A stretch of 64,000 nt of DNA from Capra hircus (taxonomy: Eukaryota > Chordata > Mammalia > Artiodactyla > Bovidae). Positions 1 through 12,329 of the stretch are shown piece by piece (positions within the stretch are counted from its first letter, which is position 1; the number at the start of each line of letters is the position of its first letter). The translations under genes were made by a program, and so were the position numbers. The stretch covers positions 30,561,022 through 30,625,021 of the forward strand of contig NC_030824.1 of the NCBI RefSeq assembly GCF_001704415.2. Reading direction: 5' to 3'. The notes under the pieces were generated by a model. That model was not told the origin of the DNA, did no database searches, and saw nothing but the letters and a program-made list of their open reading frames with translations.

Positions 1-601
1 GGTGGTGGTTTCATAGGTGTACGCTTTTCTCCAAATTCAAGTTGTGTGCATTAATATACATATACATACATATACAGAGAGAAAGAGTTTATTTCAATAG
101 AGCTGGTTTTTAACTCATGAACCAATGTGTGGGGAAGAAGGGGGAAGGAGGAATATGAGGCAGCTTTTGTGAGAAATAGGAAAAAGGATTCACAGACAAA
201 GTAGGAATTCACAGATTTGTAATGGAGCTAATCATTATGTTTTTGTAGGATTTTCTACCAACATTGAGAATATCAGGAGCAACAGTCAAGAAAGTGGGGA
301 AGTTCCAAGTTAAAATGTACAAATTCTCTAACTGTCGTGAAGCTTTTTGTCTTTTTTTAATCAACCAGACTGTAAATTCTTAGAGAGTGGGGACCTGTGT
401 TACACAAGTTCTCGTACCTCACAAATGAGCACCTAATATGTAGGTATTAAACATGATGGTGATATTCCTGCCCTGTTTCTTTAAGTGTAGACTACAATAG
501 TGTTAAAGACATCCAGTGTCACAGAAAGTTCATGTGTTCATCCCCATCATGTAAACTGAAATATCTTTCCTACTTTATTTGTATACATTGTAATCAAAAT
601 G
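1..601. other. Intergenic, no gene recognised
   Basis: I see no coding or repeat family here apart from a short TATACA-type tract near 52-80. The sequence is AT-rich ordinary intergenic DNA ending at the target duplication of the next SINE. Confidence 0.5.
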
Positions 602-831
602 CATGCTGCACACTCAGTCACTTCAGTTGGGTCCAACTCTTTGTGACCCCATGGACTGTAGGTGCCCAGGCTCCTCTGTCCATGGGATTCTCCAGGCAAG
701 CATACTGGAATGGGTTGCCATTTCCTTTTCCAGGGGCTCTTCCCGACCCAGGGATTGAACCTGCATCTCTTATGTCTCCTGCTTTGGCAGGCAGGTTCTT
801 TACCACTAGCACCAACTGGAAAGCCCCCTAG
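602..831 (-). mobile_element. Bov-tA SINE
   Basis: Read on the minus strand, this is a tRNA-like head (promoter-like region near the right end) followed by the BovA part derived from the BovB 3' end. An 8-bp direct repeat TCAAAATG flanks it at 594-601 and 832-839 and is a plausible TSD. Open frames through it are not genes. Confidence 0.88.
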
Positions 832-898
832 TCAAAATGTTCAACTCCAAACAATAAAATTCATATAACATAAAACAGCAAATGAAAAGTAAAAAATT

Positions 899-1075
899 GA
901 GACTTCCCAGGCAGTCCAGTGGTTAACACTTCACCTTCCAATTCTGAAGGTTCAGGTTCAGATCCCACATGCCTCGTGGCCAAAAAGCCAGAACAGGTCC
1001 AATATTTTAACAAATTCAGTAAAGATTTTTAAAATGGTCCACTTCAAGAAAAAATTTAAAAACTACCCTCTGAAT
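899..1075 (+). mobile_element. CHR-type tRNA-derived SINE
   Basis: It starts with the ACTTCCC..GTCCAGTGGTTAA tRNA-like head and continues into the CCCACATGCC and GCCAAAAAGCC body and an A-rich tail. This is the cetartiodactyl CHR-like SINE pattern, rather diverged. Confidence 0.75.
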
Positions 1076-1344
1076 TTCTTTCCAAATATATAATAGCAAT
1101 TACCCAGCCCTCTGGTAGACACATGGGTCAGAATGGGTAGCAGGCAGAAGAGAGGTGCTGATTCCTGCAGCCCATCACAAATTGAGAAAAAGACCTAGAC
1201 CAATGGACAGAGAGACCCAGAGATGGAACAAGAGAGACTCAGAAAGGAGGAAAAGAGGAGAGTATTAACACATCAAGGAAAGAAAACACAGGAAGCAGAA
1301 AGCATCTCTGGCACCTGTTTATAATAAAAGTGTGGTTTCAGGGC

Positions 1345-1895
1345 AGAGAAAAGCTTTAGGATAAAGGGTTTTTGGCCTTCCCCAATCAATAGAAATTGAT
1401 CAGAGGCCAGACAAGAAATTCAGGCAAGGCTTTATTAGGGCCTCTACTGCGGCACTGGAGGGTAAGAACAACCAACAAGTTCCCTTGCTCACTCACTCCC
1501 CAAGAGGGGGCAACTTGTTCCTTATATGGGGTAAGGATAGGACTATGTCCAGGGGTCAGGCTGGAGGGATGGCTTAGGTGGTCTGCCCAACCCTTAAGAG
1601 GGGTTGTTTCCAGGGAGCATGAACAGCACCCTGCTTTTTCTCCAGCACCCAATTTTTGCTACAGGCTCTTCAAAAGTGGTAGTTGGATTGTTTGATCTCT
1701 TTGTATCTTTGGGGTCCAGAATTTGCCCCAAATGCACATGCATGCATTTTTGGTCCCATACGGTTTTTTATATTTCATTGCTCGAGAAGAGGCGTATCTA
1801 GGTGCAAGCACTGCAGCAAAGAGTCCCAGGTCTCAGACTGTCTCAAAAGGATGGATTTTAAGCCCTGTAAATTGGAGATCTTGAGGTGAGTTCTC
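1345..1895 (-). mobile_element. Old solo LTR, ERV type, family unassigned
   Basis: On the minus strand the segment has a CCATATAAGG TATA-like box (about 1530-1540), an AATAAAGCC polyadenylation signal (about 1428-1436) and then a U5-like tail. This is the order expected of an LTR. No internal retroviral sequence lies next to it, so it is probably a solo LTR. Its outer ends are not exact. Confidence 0.6.
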
Positions 1896-2573
1896 ACCAT
1901 GAGCCATATGACTAAGACTCAAACATAACCCAACTCAATAATAGAGTATCAGATTCATACCACCAAAAGGAATAAGCTTGTTTTTCATCTAATTTAAGCT
2001 ACACATGGTTTTCTTATTTAAAACACATTGCACTTTGGAAGAATCACACTGAAGCAGTTTGTGAGGCTTAGATACAAAAGAAGCACTAGTGAAGCTCATG
2101 ACTAGCATAAAATACAGTCTAACTTTGGAGATAAATTGAACAGCAAACTCTGATTTAAGTATCTCAGCATTAGTAACCTGTCTGGACCACTGCATTATTA
2201 GAGGTATTTGCTGCAGGTCACTTTGCATCCAGCCCCTGTGTTTCACAGACCATCTCTTCCAGCCTACGGCAACTACAGAAATAAGACATAACAAATAGGA
2301 AGCTTCCAATCTCCTTGTCCTTAAATTAACAAGAGATGCTGAATTAGTAAATCATGTTAGTAAAATTTTAACACTATTAAAATTGTACCAAATATGTTAG
2401 TAAATTTTAATGACAAATGAAGATAAGTCCATAAAACATTTTATTATTAATTTTATCAAGGATGATTCTTGAGAAATACTATACTCTTAGTTTAAATTTT
2501 AGAGAGTGATCTCAGAGCCAAATCATTACTCTAAAACACCACAGACTCAATCTAAAAGACAAAATTTGTTTAT
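1896..2573. other. Intergenic, no gene recognised
   Basis: AT-rich unique-looking DNA. A 106-codon open frame on the minus strand (1989-2309) has no recognisable domain or exon context and is treated as chance. Confidence 0.45.
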
Positions 2574-2585
2574 AAAATATTTAGG

Positions 2586-2814
2586 TGGTGATGGTTAATC
2601 GCTAAGTCGTGTCCAACTCTTGCGACCCCATGGACTGTAGCCTTCCAGGCTCCTCTGTCCATTGGATTTCCCAAGCAAGAATACTGGAGTGTGTTGCCAT
2701 GTCCTTCTCCAGGGGATCTTCCTGACCTAGGGATCAAACCCAGGCCTCTTTCATTGCAGGTGATCTCCTGCATTGCAGGCAGATTCTTTATCAACTGAGC
2801 CACCAGGAAAGCCC
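2586..2814 (-). mobile_element. Bov-tA SINE with 12-bp TSD
   Basis: A minus-strand tRNA-like head plus BovA body. A perfect 12-bp direct repeat AAAATATTTAGG flanks it at 2574-2585 and 2815-2826, which fixes its limits. The duplication is undamaged, so this copy is fairly young. Confidence 0.93.
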
Positions 2815-2997
2815 AAAATATTTAGGAGGACCTATTTAAAAACACATGATTAATTTAGAGTGAAATACAATGAGCAAATTCAAATGATTCTTGAAAAATA
2901 ATTTGAAAGGAGTAATTCTATTTTGCTCAAGAAAACTGGAACATGTCAATTTTCCAAAACTGACATGAGGGAAATGACAATGAACAGAAAATTCCAT

Positions 2998-3265
2998 AAT
3001 TTAAATTTATTTTATTTATTTATTAATAAATTATTTTATTTTAATAAATTTATTTATTAAATTATTTTATTATTATTTAAAATTTTAATAAATTTATTTA
3101 TTAAAATAAAATTTAGTAAATATTTTAATAAATTTATTTATTAATCATTTTATTATTTATTATTATTTAATTTAATAAATTTATTTTAATAGATTATTTA
3201 ATAAATTAATGAATAAAGTTATTTATTAATAAAATAATTGATTTATTTATTCATTTATTAAGTAT
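2998..3265. repeat. AT-rich low-complexity tract (TTTA/TAAA)
   Basis: About 270 bp built almost only of A and T in interleaved TTTA, TTAA and TAATAAAT patterns. It is degenerate and has no fixed unit. Confidence 0.9.
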
Positions 3266-5027
3266 TTGAATGAATTCTGTTATTTCTGTTTCAAACAAGG
3301 AATAAACAGGGTATGCCATTTTCATGTCTGATTTTTATGAAACTTCACTGGCTTATGAATTCATTTGGAAGATAGACAGTGTCATTAGTTTATATGAAAT
3401 ACCTAAAGTTCTAGGGATGAGACATAAACTTTTATTTGTACTGTGTCAACTTAATTTACATGCTCACAAGGAAGAATTGAGGTACAAAGACATTAAAAGA
3501 CCCATATAAGGTCAACCCAGTAAATTCAATCAGAGGGAGAGGGAGAAATGAAATGTAAGTTTACTAATCTAATATCATAATACTGGGATTATCTCAGTAT
3601 CCCAGAATCCCAGTAGTTTTCCCAATAGCTTCTTTTTCCACGAATGCATCCCAGTTTATACAAATTATTATTCAAGACTCTCGCCAGAGTTTCAAAAATC
3701 TCTTTTTTAAAAAGTAAACACAGATATCTCTTTCAAAGCCCTGCTCTATGAGATTTCCAAGATTAATGGTAAAATTTAGTCTTTTGACATTGATGATTGG
3801 AAACATTCATTCCTGATGGGAAAGAAGACATCCACATCCAATAAGCCACATACATTTTTCAAGAGCGATTCGTATTTATGGAAAGATCCACATGTAGTGT
3901 TCCCAAGTCTGCCTTTCTAGGCCAGCTGCTGTGTCTATCATCAGCCAATTTGCATAAACCAGCACCTGGTTTTTCCAAAAATAGTCAGTTTTGCACCCAC
4001 GAATCATATTGCTGACCTCATCAAGTGGTTGGTAACTTACCTGGCCATCAAAATTGGAGAGTTCTGACACAGCAAGAATAATGTGTGTTGATTAAGAATG
4101 GGTTCTATAGGGAAAATGGACTGCTTGTTTTCATTAGACTACAGGCCTCAGACTGGAAATTCTATAGTAATTTCATGCTTTCCTCTTTATCTACTGCAGA
4201 GATACATTTTAGATTATCAAAAAACAAAGACCAATATTACTATTTAAAAGATAAGCAAATATTTATAACTGAAACTCTGATCATAGACAGTTTAGCCAGT
4301 ATCTGGCACCAAAAATGCATTTGATATTTATTTAATGCCATAATTCCCAAGTGAACTTTACCAGTTACCAATGTTATATTATTATTCCTCAATATATACC
4401 AGTCAAGAAGTCAACACCCAGCATTACTTAACCTTCCTCCTTATTTAAATGATTTACAAAAATCCTCAATGCCACACCTTTCTCTAGACTGGGAAGTATT
4501 GAGTTTGTTACAGAAAAGCCTGAATGAACTTTTGGCCAACCCAATACCACCCAGCTTTCAGAGTCTACTGTTTTCCAAAGATGAGGAGTTATATCCATGC
4601 AAGACATCTGCGTGGACTCATCAAATGTTATTGCGCTCTGAGACTTTCTGGTTTCTGTATTCCTGTTTTGTTAAATCCTATTTCCTGGCCTCTTATTCTG
4701 ATTACATTACCACCTCCAGGTTTCTCCTCCAGGTCCACAGTAGAGCTTCCTATGATACCTTTGATGTCACCATCACTTGACTCTGATATCAGTGTGATCC
4801 TTTGAATTTATAGTACTTGCTTTTCTCAGATTCAATGTAACTCCTTTTCCTTTCTCCAGCTTGTAATATCATGCTTTCCTCTCTGTGTCTCATACCCAAG
4901 CTCTCTGGTATTGTTTCATTTTGTCCTGACCAATCTCCATATCAGATTGCAATCAGTCATGCAGAACTGATAGCTATGTATGAAATACATATTATTGACA
5001 TATACAACCAGGAATTGTGCCTATTTA
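3266..5027. other. Intergenic, no gene recognised
   Basis: Scattered open frames of 60-126 codons overlap each other on both strands and show no family. I see no clear repeat. This may be old, unrecognisable transposon DNA or unique intergenic sequence. Confidence 0.4.
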
Positions 5028-5250
5028 CCAAGCAGGACGCTAGTGGTAAAGCACCCACTTGCCAATGCAGGGCACATAAGAGACATGGGTTCAATCCCTG
5101 GGTGAAGAAGACTCCCTGCAGGAGGGCACAGCAACCCACTCCAGTATCTTGCCAGGAGAATCCCACGGACAGAGGAGCTTGGCGGGCTACAGTCCATAGC
5201 GTCACAGAGTCAAACACAACTAAAGTGACAGCTCAGCACAGCAGCAAGTA
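5028..5250 (+). mobile_element. Bov-tA SINE
   Basis: A tRNA-like head (GGTAAAGCACCCACTTGCCAA), box-B-like GGTTCAATCC and a BovA body ending with an ACACAACTAAAG-type 3' end. It is moderately diverged. Confidence 0.85.
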
Positions 5251-5922
5251 AGGCAGTGGTGATACTTTAAAGGACAATAAATGGCCCTTACTTCACATGC
5301 TAACATGAATACCTCTATAAATAATTAAATGGGCAACTCACTGATAGACAACTTTAAAAATAACAAGTCAATAAAACCCAGAGAGAAAAAAACAATGTGT
5401 CAGAGACAGCTGATGGTCCAATAATATAGCAGGTATAAAACATTTGTGTAAAAACCAACTTGCTGAGTGGAGTGGGTAGAAAAAGCCAAACAAAATATAC
5501 TAGAGATTTTCGTAAACAAAACAAGATGCACATTTTTCAGAGAATCATTTCATTGAAATAGGAGGACAATTAATCTAGCGCTTTTATACAGCTATTTGAA
5601 CCTTTTTGGAAAAATCTTTTACAGAAATCCAGTTTTCCCCCCATATTCAATTTTTTTTAATGAATACAGTAAAACCAACACATTTTAACTGGTGCAGTAC
5701 TCAGTGTGACCTTCCTTAGTTTCACATGTGATTCTCATGCAATTCCTAAAGAAAAGGAAGAGATCTTGAGGTTAGCAAAGATTTATCATGTTTTATCTTT
5801 CTCTTCCAGTATGTATAAAACTCTCAAGTCACCCTGGGAATAATAACCAGATTCACCCCAGTTTACATCCTTTATGGGGCTGAAGGCCAGGGCAGGTCAT
5901 GCAGCAATTGCTTAAGGAAAAC
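5251..5922. other. Intergenic, no gene recognised
   Basis: AT-rich sequence with no repeat family or coding pattern that I can name. Confidence 0.4.
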
Positions 5923-6930
5923 TCAGCTCAGTTCAGTTGCTAAGTCATGTCAGACTCTTTGCAACCCCATGGACAGCAGCATGCCAGGCTTCCCTGTCCA
6001 TCACCAATGCCCGAAGCTTATCAAACTCATGTACATGGAGTCGGTGATGCCATCCAACCATCACATCCTCTGCCGTCCCCTTCTCCTCCCACCTTCAATC
6101 TTTCCCAGTATCAGGGTCTTTTCCAGTGAGTCAGTTCTTTGCATCAGGTGGCCAAAGGATTGGAATTTCAGCTTCAATATCAGTCCTTCAAGTGAATATT
6201 CAGGACTGATTTCCTTTAGGATGGAGTGGTTGGATCTCCTTGCAGTCCAAGGGACTCTCAAGAGTCTTCTCCAACACCACAGTTCAAAAGCTTCAACTCT
6301 TCTGCTCTCCACTTTCTTTATGGTCCAACTCTCACATCCATACATGACCATTGGAAAAACCATAGCTTTGACTAGACATTACTTCTGCTTTTTAATGTGC
6401 TGTCTAGGTTGGTCATAACTTTTCTTCCAAGGAGCAACCGTCTTTTAATTTCAAGGTTGCAGTCACCAACTGCAGTGATTTTGGAGCCCCCCAAAATAAA
6501 GTCTCTCACTGTTTCCATTGTTTCCCCATCTATTTGCCATGAAGTGATGGGACCAGATGCCATGATCTCAGTTTTTTTTATGTTGCATTTTAAGCCAACT
6601 TTTTCACTCTCCTCTTTCGCTTTCATCAAAAGGCTCTTTAGTTCTTCTTCGCTTTCTGCCATAAGTGTGGTGTCATCTACATATCTGAGGTTATTGATAT
6701 TGCTCCCAGCAATCTTGATTCCAGCTTGTGCTTCATCCAGCCCAGCATTTTGCATGATTTATTCTGCATAGAAGTTAAATAAGCAGGGTGACAATATACA
6801 GCCTTGACATACTCCTTTCCCTATTTGGAGCCAGTCTGTTGTTCCATGTCCAGTTCTAACTGTTGCTTCTTGACTTGCATACAGATTTCAGGTGGTCTGA
6901 TATTCCCATCTCCTTAAGAATTTTCCACAG
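5923..6930 (-). mobile_element. BovB (RTE) LINE, 5'-truncated 3' part
   Basis: Minus-strand BovB carrying the 3' UTR (left end, GCTCAGTTCAGTT) and the C-terminal part of the ORF2 reverse transcriptase. The YVDD box (YADD in other copies here) is encoded near 6670-6690. Several frame breaks separate the stretches (6755-6372 and 6363-6061). The 5' cut lies near 6930. It is a dead copy. Confidence 0.92.
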
Positions 6931-7168
6931 GAAAAAGGAAACCTCAGCCATCCCTTTAATCTTATGTTGCAGAGACATGAAAGCAAAGCACTCCCCCACA
7001 TCAAACTGGTGTCATAACCTTCAAAGGAAATATAGAACAAGGACAGTCAACCTAAAACTGAATACATTTACAGGCAATATGCTTAAGAATATGAGATAGA
7101 GTTAAAAGAATGCCTAAAACCAATCTGAGGAAGGACACTAAGTTTTTAAGAGGTAGCATCTGACCATC
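6931..7168. other. Intergenic
   Basis: Nothing recognised. Confidence 0.4.
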
Positions 7169-7482
7169 CTCAGGTTTCCCTGATAGCTCAGCTGGTAAAG
7201 AATCTGCCTGCAATGCAGGAGACCCCGGTTTGATTCCTGGGTCAGGAAGATCCCCTGGAGAAGGGATAGGCTACCCACGCCAGTATTCTTGGGTTTCCCT
7301 GGTGGCTCAGCTGGCAGAGGATTAGCCTGCAATGCAGGAGACATGGGTTCGATCCCTGGGTTGGGAAGATCCCCTTGAGAAGGGAACAGTTACCACTCCA
7401 GTATTCTGGCCTGGAGAATTCCATGGACTATAGTCCATAGGGTCACAAAGAGTCGGACACAACTGAACAATTTTCAATTTCA
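7169..7482 (+). mobile_element. Two Bov-tA heads in tandem (Bov-tA multimer)
   Basis: A tRNA-like head with the first part of the body (7169-7294) is followed directly by a second head and a full BovA body (7295-7482). Such head-to-tail forms are common among Bov-tA SINEs. Confidence 0.85.
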
Positions 7483-7584
7483 GAGGGATTTACTGAGATA
7501 TTTGCTCTCTTACAGCACTGAGGCCACTGTTTCCCAAATGTATTGATAATAATAACACAGAATATTTCTCTTGTCAAAAGCATA

Positions 7585-7800
7585 ACACTGTCAATTTAGA
7601 CAGAACTAGTTTCAAATCCTAAACACTGAAATGTCACTGAAGCTATGTGACTTTAAACAAGTTGCTTTATTCTCTAAGTCTTAATTTCCTTTTCTAAAAA
7701 ATGGGGATAATAATATCTTTCCTTTAATTACTATTACATGGGAAACCCTTGGTTCTGGTGTTTGTCACAGAGTACATGCTCAACAAGTGTTAGCTAGAGT
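7585..7800 (+). mobile_element. MIR SINE
   Basis: Contains the MIR core pattern of a GTGACTTTAAACAAG segment followed by CTAAGTC and AAAATGGGGATAATAATAT. It is an ancient mammalian SINE and strongly diverged. Confidence 0.75.
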
Positions 7801-8275
7801 GACAAATGTGAATAACTTGATATACAGAAGTACTCCATTGGTTTCTTACCAGATTCCTTTGGTTCTCCAAGGACCCAACTATGTGTCTTACAACTTTGTG
7901 GACCCCTCAGGAGTGACAAAAGAGCCCTGTCTAAAACACAGTAGGCTAAATTCATGGAACAGCCTAAGGCAGGTGGTATTATACTAATTAAAGAGGGAGA
8001 CAGAGTGAAAAACAGATATAATTCTACACCAGGACAAGAGGTATACACATAGCCATGGGAACTATAAAAAGTTAACTATATACCATAGCACAGTGACTGG
8101 TTGAACAGTAACATGGGACTGCGGTCAAGTTCTAAAGAGAAGGCAGCTTCATGGCTGGGTAATCGTAGATTTTTTAAGATTTTGATCTATTTTTCTTTTA
8201 AGAAATGGATTTCTTTAGAGAGAACTACTCCACAGACAGAATGTGGGCCATCTCAAAAGGAGAGAGCAGCCTTTA
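7801..8275. other. Intergenic, no gene recognised
   Basis: Short overlapping open frames only, with no domain or repeat that I can name. Confidence 0.4.
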
Positions 8276-8512
8276 AATTTTATTCTATATTAGAGCATAA
8301 TTGATTAACAATGTTGTGTTAGTTTCAGATGTACAGCACCGTGAGTCAGATATACATATACTTACAATCTATTCTTTCTCAGATTCTTTTCCCATTTAGA
8401 TTATTGCAGAGTATTGAGTTTAATTCCCTGTGCTATATAGTAGGCCCTTGTTGCTCACCTATTTAAATACAATAGAATGTATATGTCAATCCCTAACTCT
8501 TGGGTTGGGTGG
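8276..8512 (-). mobile_element. L1 3' UTR fragment
   Basis: Minus-strand ruminant L1 3' end. Marks are AACAATGTTGTGTTAGTTTCAG, the CCTGTGCTATATAGTAGG block and the ATGTCAATCCCTAACTC block, all in reverse complement relative to the L1 sense strand. Confidence 0.82.
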
Positions 8513-8520
8513 TTGTGAAG

Positions 8521-9095
8521 GTTACTTTTGTGTGTCAGCTTGACCAGGATTGCCCAGGCAGCTGGTAAAGTGTGATTTCTGGGTGTGTCTGTGGAGGTGT
8601 TTCAGGAGGAGATTAGCATTTGAATTAGTGAGCTGAGTAAAACAGATGAACAGATGGCCTTCCTCAACGTGGGAAGGTGTTCTCAATCTTTTGAAGGCCT
8701 GAAGCGAACACAAAGGCAGAGGAAGGTTGAATTCCCTCTCTGTGGGACTTAGTTGGAACAAGCCCTTGGCATGCCTGGTTTTCAGACCCTGCAACTCAGC
8801 TTTTAATCTACACCATTGATCCTCTGACTCATGCGTCTTTCAACTACATCACCAGTAACCCTGGGTCCCCAGGTGCAGATGGCAAATTGAGTGACTTTTC
8901 AGCCTCCATAATCACGCGAGCCGATACCCTAGAATGAAACTCTATATGTGTGTGTCTGTGTGTGTCTGTGTGTGTCTGTGTGTGTCTGTCTGTGCGTGTA
9001 TTTCCACTTTATCATTCTGTCTCTGTCTCTCTTCTACCCCCATCCCCCTCCATTGATTCTGTTTCTCTGGAGAACCCTTACTCACACGGCAATGT
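8521..9095 (+). repeat. Old mammalian interspersed repeat with an internal TGTG/TGTC microsatellite
   Basis: It runs from TGTGTGTCAGCTTGACC to TTCTGTTTCTCTGGAGAACCC. I recognise this as a widespread old mammalian interspersed repeat but do not name the family. A (TGTGTGTC)n tract at about 8944-8998 replaces its usual simple tail. Confidence 0.55.
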
Positions 9096-9667
9096 AGCAT
9101 ATTTTCCCTTATACCCTGTATAAAAGGATGTGTCTTGGTAGCTTTCCCAGTTCTACAGAAGAACTAGGTCTAAATGACTTAGAGTGGAAAAACCATGTTA
9201 ACTATCTGAACTATGATGGAACGTTAACACTAAATTTTTCTCATAGATTACCTATCTTCCAGCTAATGAGTCCACCATGATTGTAACTCACTAACATATT
9301 TTCTGTATGATGCCCCTGGATACATATCAATTATGTGACTTCAAGGCAATTTTTTTTTAAGTTAGCTCTGTAACCCTAGAATCACAGCAACTGTGGTGGA
9401 AGGACAGAAATGAGAAATAAGAAGCCTTTCCCAATAACAAGAATTCCCACCCAGTTAAGAGCAGCACCTTTTGTCTTCAGGATCTTGCCTGAGAACTCTG
9501 CACAGCTCCACAAGCACAAGCTGCAGGGTCCATGGACCCCCTGGGATCATAACATCACATGAAGCATCCTTTCAGCAGCATTATGACCACGGTACCCTGC
9601 TTCCTTGAGTCCATCATCTTATAAATCTTTTCCTAGGGAAACCAAATGCCAATATATTACACAAACC
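9096..9667. other. Intergenic, no gene recognised
   Basis: No family recognised. Confidence 0.4.
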
Positions 9668-9965
9668 ACAAATAATATAATCCACCTGCAATGCAGGAAA
9701 CTCCCGTTCAATTCTTGGGTTGGAAAGATCTGCTGGAGAAGGGGTAGGCTACTCACTCCAGTATTCTGGGGCTTCACTTGTGTGGCTCAGCTGGTAAAGA
9801 ATCTGCCTGCAATATGGGAGACCTGGGTTCAGTCCCTGGGTTAGGAAGATCCCCTGGAGAAGGAAAAGGGAACCCATACCAGTATTCTGGCCTGGAGAAT
9901 TCCATGGACTGAACTGTCCATGAGGTCACAGAGTCAGACATGACTGAGCAACTTTCACTTTCGCT
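9668..9965 (+). mobile_element. Bov-tA multimer SINE
   Basis: A partial first unit (CACCTGCAATGCAGG.. to ..AGTATTCTGGGG) is followed by a complete head and BovA body ending ACATGACTGAGCAAC. The 5' start of the first unit is lost. Confidence 0.85.
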
Positions 9966-10515
9966 TATTTCTTAATATTCTGCCATTTGTAATAACAAAA
10001 TCATCCACTCATTGTCCCTTGTTTTTCAGTTTTATAGATATTGTCTATAAAACACATCTTTGAAACATAAAGACTCAATTCTGATATTTATCACCTAAAA
10101 AGCATTTGGGTCTTCCTCTTGGGTCCTACAGTATGTCACTTTGTATTCATAGCACCTATAGAGATGAGAAGAAAGACATCTAAAAACATTTAAATTTTAT
10201 CAAGGTAGGCAACAGGAAAATATCCAAAGGATTTATTCAAAAAGAATGCCAGAATTATTAAAGGAGGAAAAATTAGTATGTACACACATGCTTGGGCTCC
10301 AGGCTTGACACTGAGTGCTTTGTGAATGTCAGTATTTGAAAAAGACCTGCCTGAATAATTAAACGGTAAATCAATGAAAATGAGATCTAACACAGCAAAA
10401 ATAATGAGTGCTTTTCTATCACATCCCCAGCTCTTCACTTTGTTAAAGGTTCATGTTTTCCAATTCCTCCTTAACTCAATGGAACAGGGAAAAGGGTTTA
10501 TCTTTGTCTGTTCAT
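9966..10515. other. Intergenic, no gene recognised
   Basis: Nothing recognised. A minus-strand frame at 10190-10438 has no supporting feature. Confidence 0.4.
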
Positions 10516-10728
10516 TTGGACTTCCCTGGTAGCTCAGACAGTTTGGCGTCTGTCTACAGTGCAGGAGACCCAGGTTCAATCCCTGGGTCGGGAAGATCCC
10601 CTGGAGAAGGAAATGGCAATCCACTCCAGTACTATTGCCTGGAAAATCCCATGGATAGAGGGGCCTGGTAGGCTACATGTAGTCCATGGGGTCGCAAAGA
10701 TTCGGACATGACTGAGCGACTTCACTTG
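10516..10728 (+). mobile_element. Bov-tA SINE
   Basis: A full tRNA-like head, the GGTTCAATCCCTGGG block, and a BovA body with the GGGGTCGCAAAGA and ACATGACTGAGCGAC 3' end. Confidence 0.9.
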
Positions 10729-11008
10729 TTCCATCTCGTGACTTCTAAACTATTTATCTGTCTCCTTCCTTCAAGTTGTCTTCATTTGACTTCAAATTCA
10801 CTATTTGCTCCAAATCATTAACTGAAGTCTAAGAACACTTCTGACCCTCTGGGATAACCTAATGACTGACTGAAATTTCCATAACTCTCAGTCCTGAGTG
10901 TCACTTCCCCACCCACTCAATTTATTGATCCATTCATCCACTCAATTGATAAATTCCATGGGTAAGTGAGGAAGGACTCAGGACTGAGAGCTAGAGAAAT
11001 TTCCACTT

Positions 11009-11238
11009 AGGGCTTCCCTAATGCTTCAGTGGGTAAAGACTCTGCCTGCAATGCAGGAGACCCAGGAGAGTTGGGTTCAATCTCTGGATGGGGACGATCC
11101 CCTGGAGGAGGAAAATACCAACCCATGCCAGTGTTCTTGCCTGGAAAAATCCCATGGACAGAGGAGCCTGGCGGGCTACAGTTCCTGGGGTCACAAAGAG
11201 TCAAACATGACTGAGAGATTAACACTTCCACTTTTACA
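11009..11238 (+). mobile_element. Bov-tA SINE
   Basis: Complete head plus BovA body. An imperfect TTCCACTT repeat lies on each side and is a possible TSD. Confidence 0.88.
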
Positions 11239-11257
11239 TCTAGCCAGTAAACTTGCT

Positions 11258-11666
11258 TGCTACGTTTGCAGGATAAAGTACTGCAGATTGAATAATTTAT
11301 TTTCTCATAGCTCTGGAGGCTACAAGCCCAAAGTCCAGGTGTGAGCAGGGTTGGTTCCTTCTAAGGAATTCAAGGCAAGGATCTATCCCAGGCATGTCTC
11401 CTTGGCTTGTAGTCAACCGCTGTTCCCCTGGGTTTCTTCACATCATCTTGCTTCTGTGTGTGTCTGTGTCCACATTTTCCCTTTTTCATAAGTCATGTTG
11501 TGTTAAGGCCGCATTCAACTCCAGTATAAAATCACCGACATTAATTACATCTGCAGGGACTTTATTTCCAAATAAAGTCACATTTTGCCATCCCGAGAAT
11601 TAGGATCTCAACATATGAATGTGGGTACATTTAGAGGCAGACAATTGAACCCATAATAGCCAACTG
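11258..11666 (-). mobile_element. MLT1-type LTR (ERVL-MaLR)
   Basis: Read on the minus strand it follows the MLT1 order: a GTCTGCCTCTAAA start, CATATGTTGAGATCCTAA, GTGACTTTATTTGGAAATA, and TAGCCTCCAGAGCTATGAGAAAATAAATT at the end. It is an ancient mammalian LTR and probably inert. Confidence 0.8.
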
Positions 11667-12008
11667 TAGGGCTAAATGCTGAGGACCAAAAACCTCAAAC
11701 AAGACCTCCTCCCAGCAATATAACAGGAGGCCTTTGCCTTCTATTTTGTTGTAAAACAAGATCCATCAGCAGTTATCGGCTTCATATCTTCATTATTGAT
11801 AATTCATCTCATATTCTTTGTCCTTCAATCTTTCTGAAAGTGAATCCCACCCCTGTCCTAGATTCCAAACTTCTCCAACTATTCAGAGCCCTGAAAACAC
11901 ACTTATATCTTCTCTCTCTAGCATTTTTACCTTTCCATTGACTCACTTCTCTATGCTCATAAGGAAGCAAAGAATTTTCCATCCTGAAAGATCCATTCAG
12001 GGGGCCCT
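11667..12008. other. Intergenic
   Basis: No gene or repeat family recognised. Confidence 0.4.
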
Positions 12009-12208
12009 ATTTGTTGTTCAGTCACTAAGTCATGTCCGACTTTTTGAGACCCCATGGACAGCAGCATGCCAGGCTTCCCTGTCTTTCACTATCTCCCAGA
12101 GTTTGCTCAAACCCATGTCCACTGAGTCAGTGATGCCATCCAGCCCTCTTCTCTTCTGTCACCCCCTTCTCCTCCTGCCCTTAATCTTTCCCAGCATCAG
12201 GGTCTTTT
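12009..12208 (-). mobile_element. BovB 3' fragment
   Basis: Minus-strand BovB 3' end covering only the 3' UTR, ending abruptly after CATCAGGGTCTTTT. It has inserted into or lies against the ERV-flanking sequence on its right. Confidence 0.85.
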
Positions 12209-12329
12209 GGATACACTGGGAGCTACAGTCAGAAATAAGACTCACTAAGCAGAGGCTTCCAAAGGTTTCAGATGGTGATTCTTTTCCTTTCTCTCAGACA
12301 ATGTTGCAACTATTTTATTCTGTCCTCTA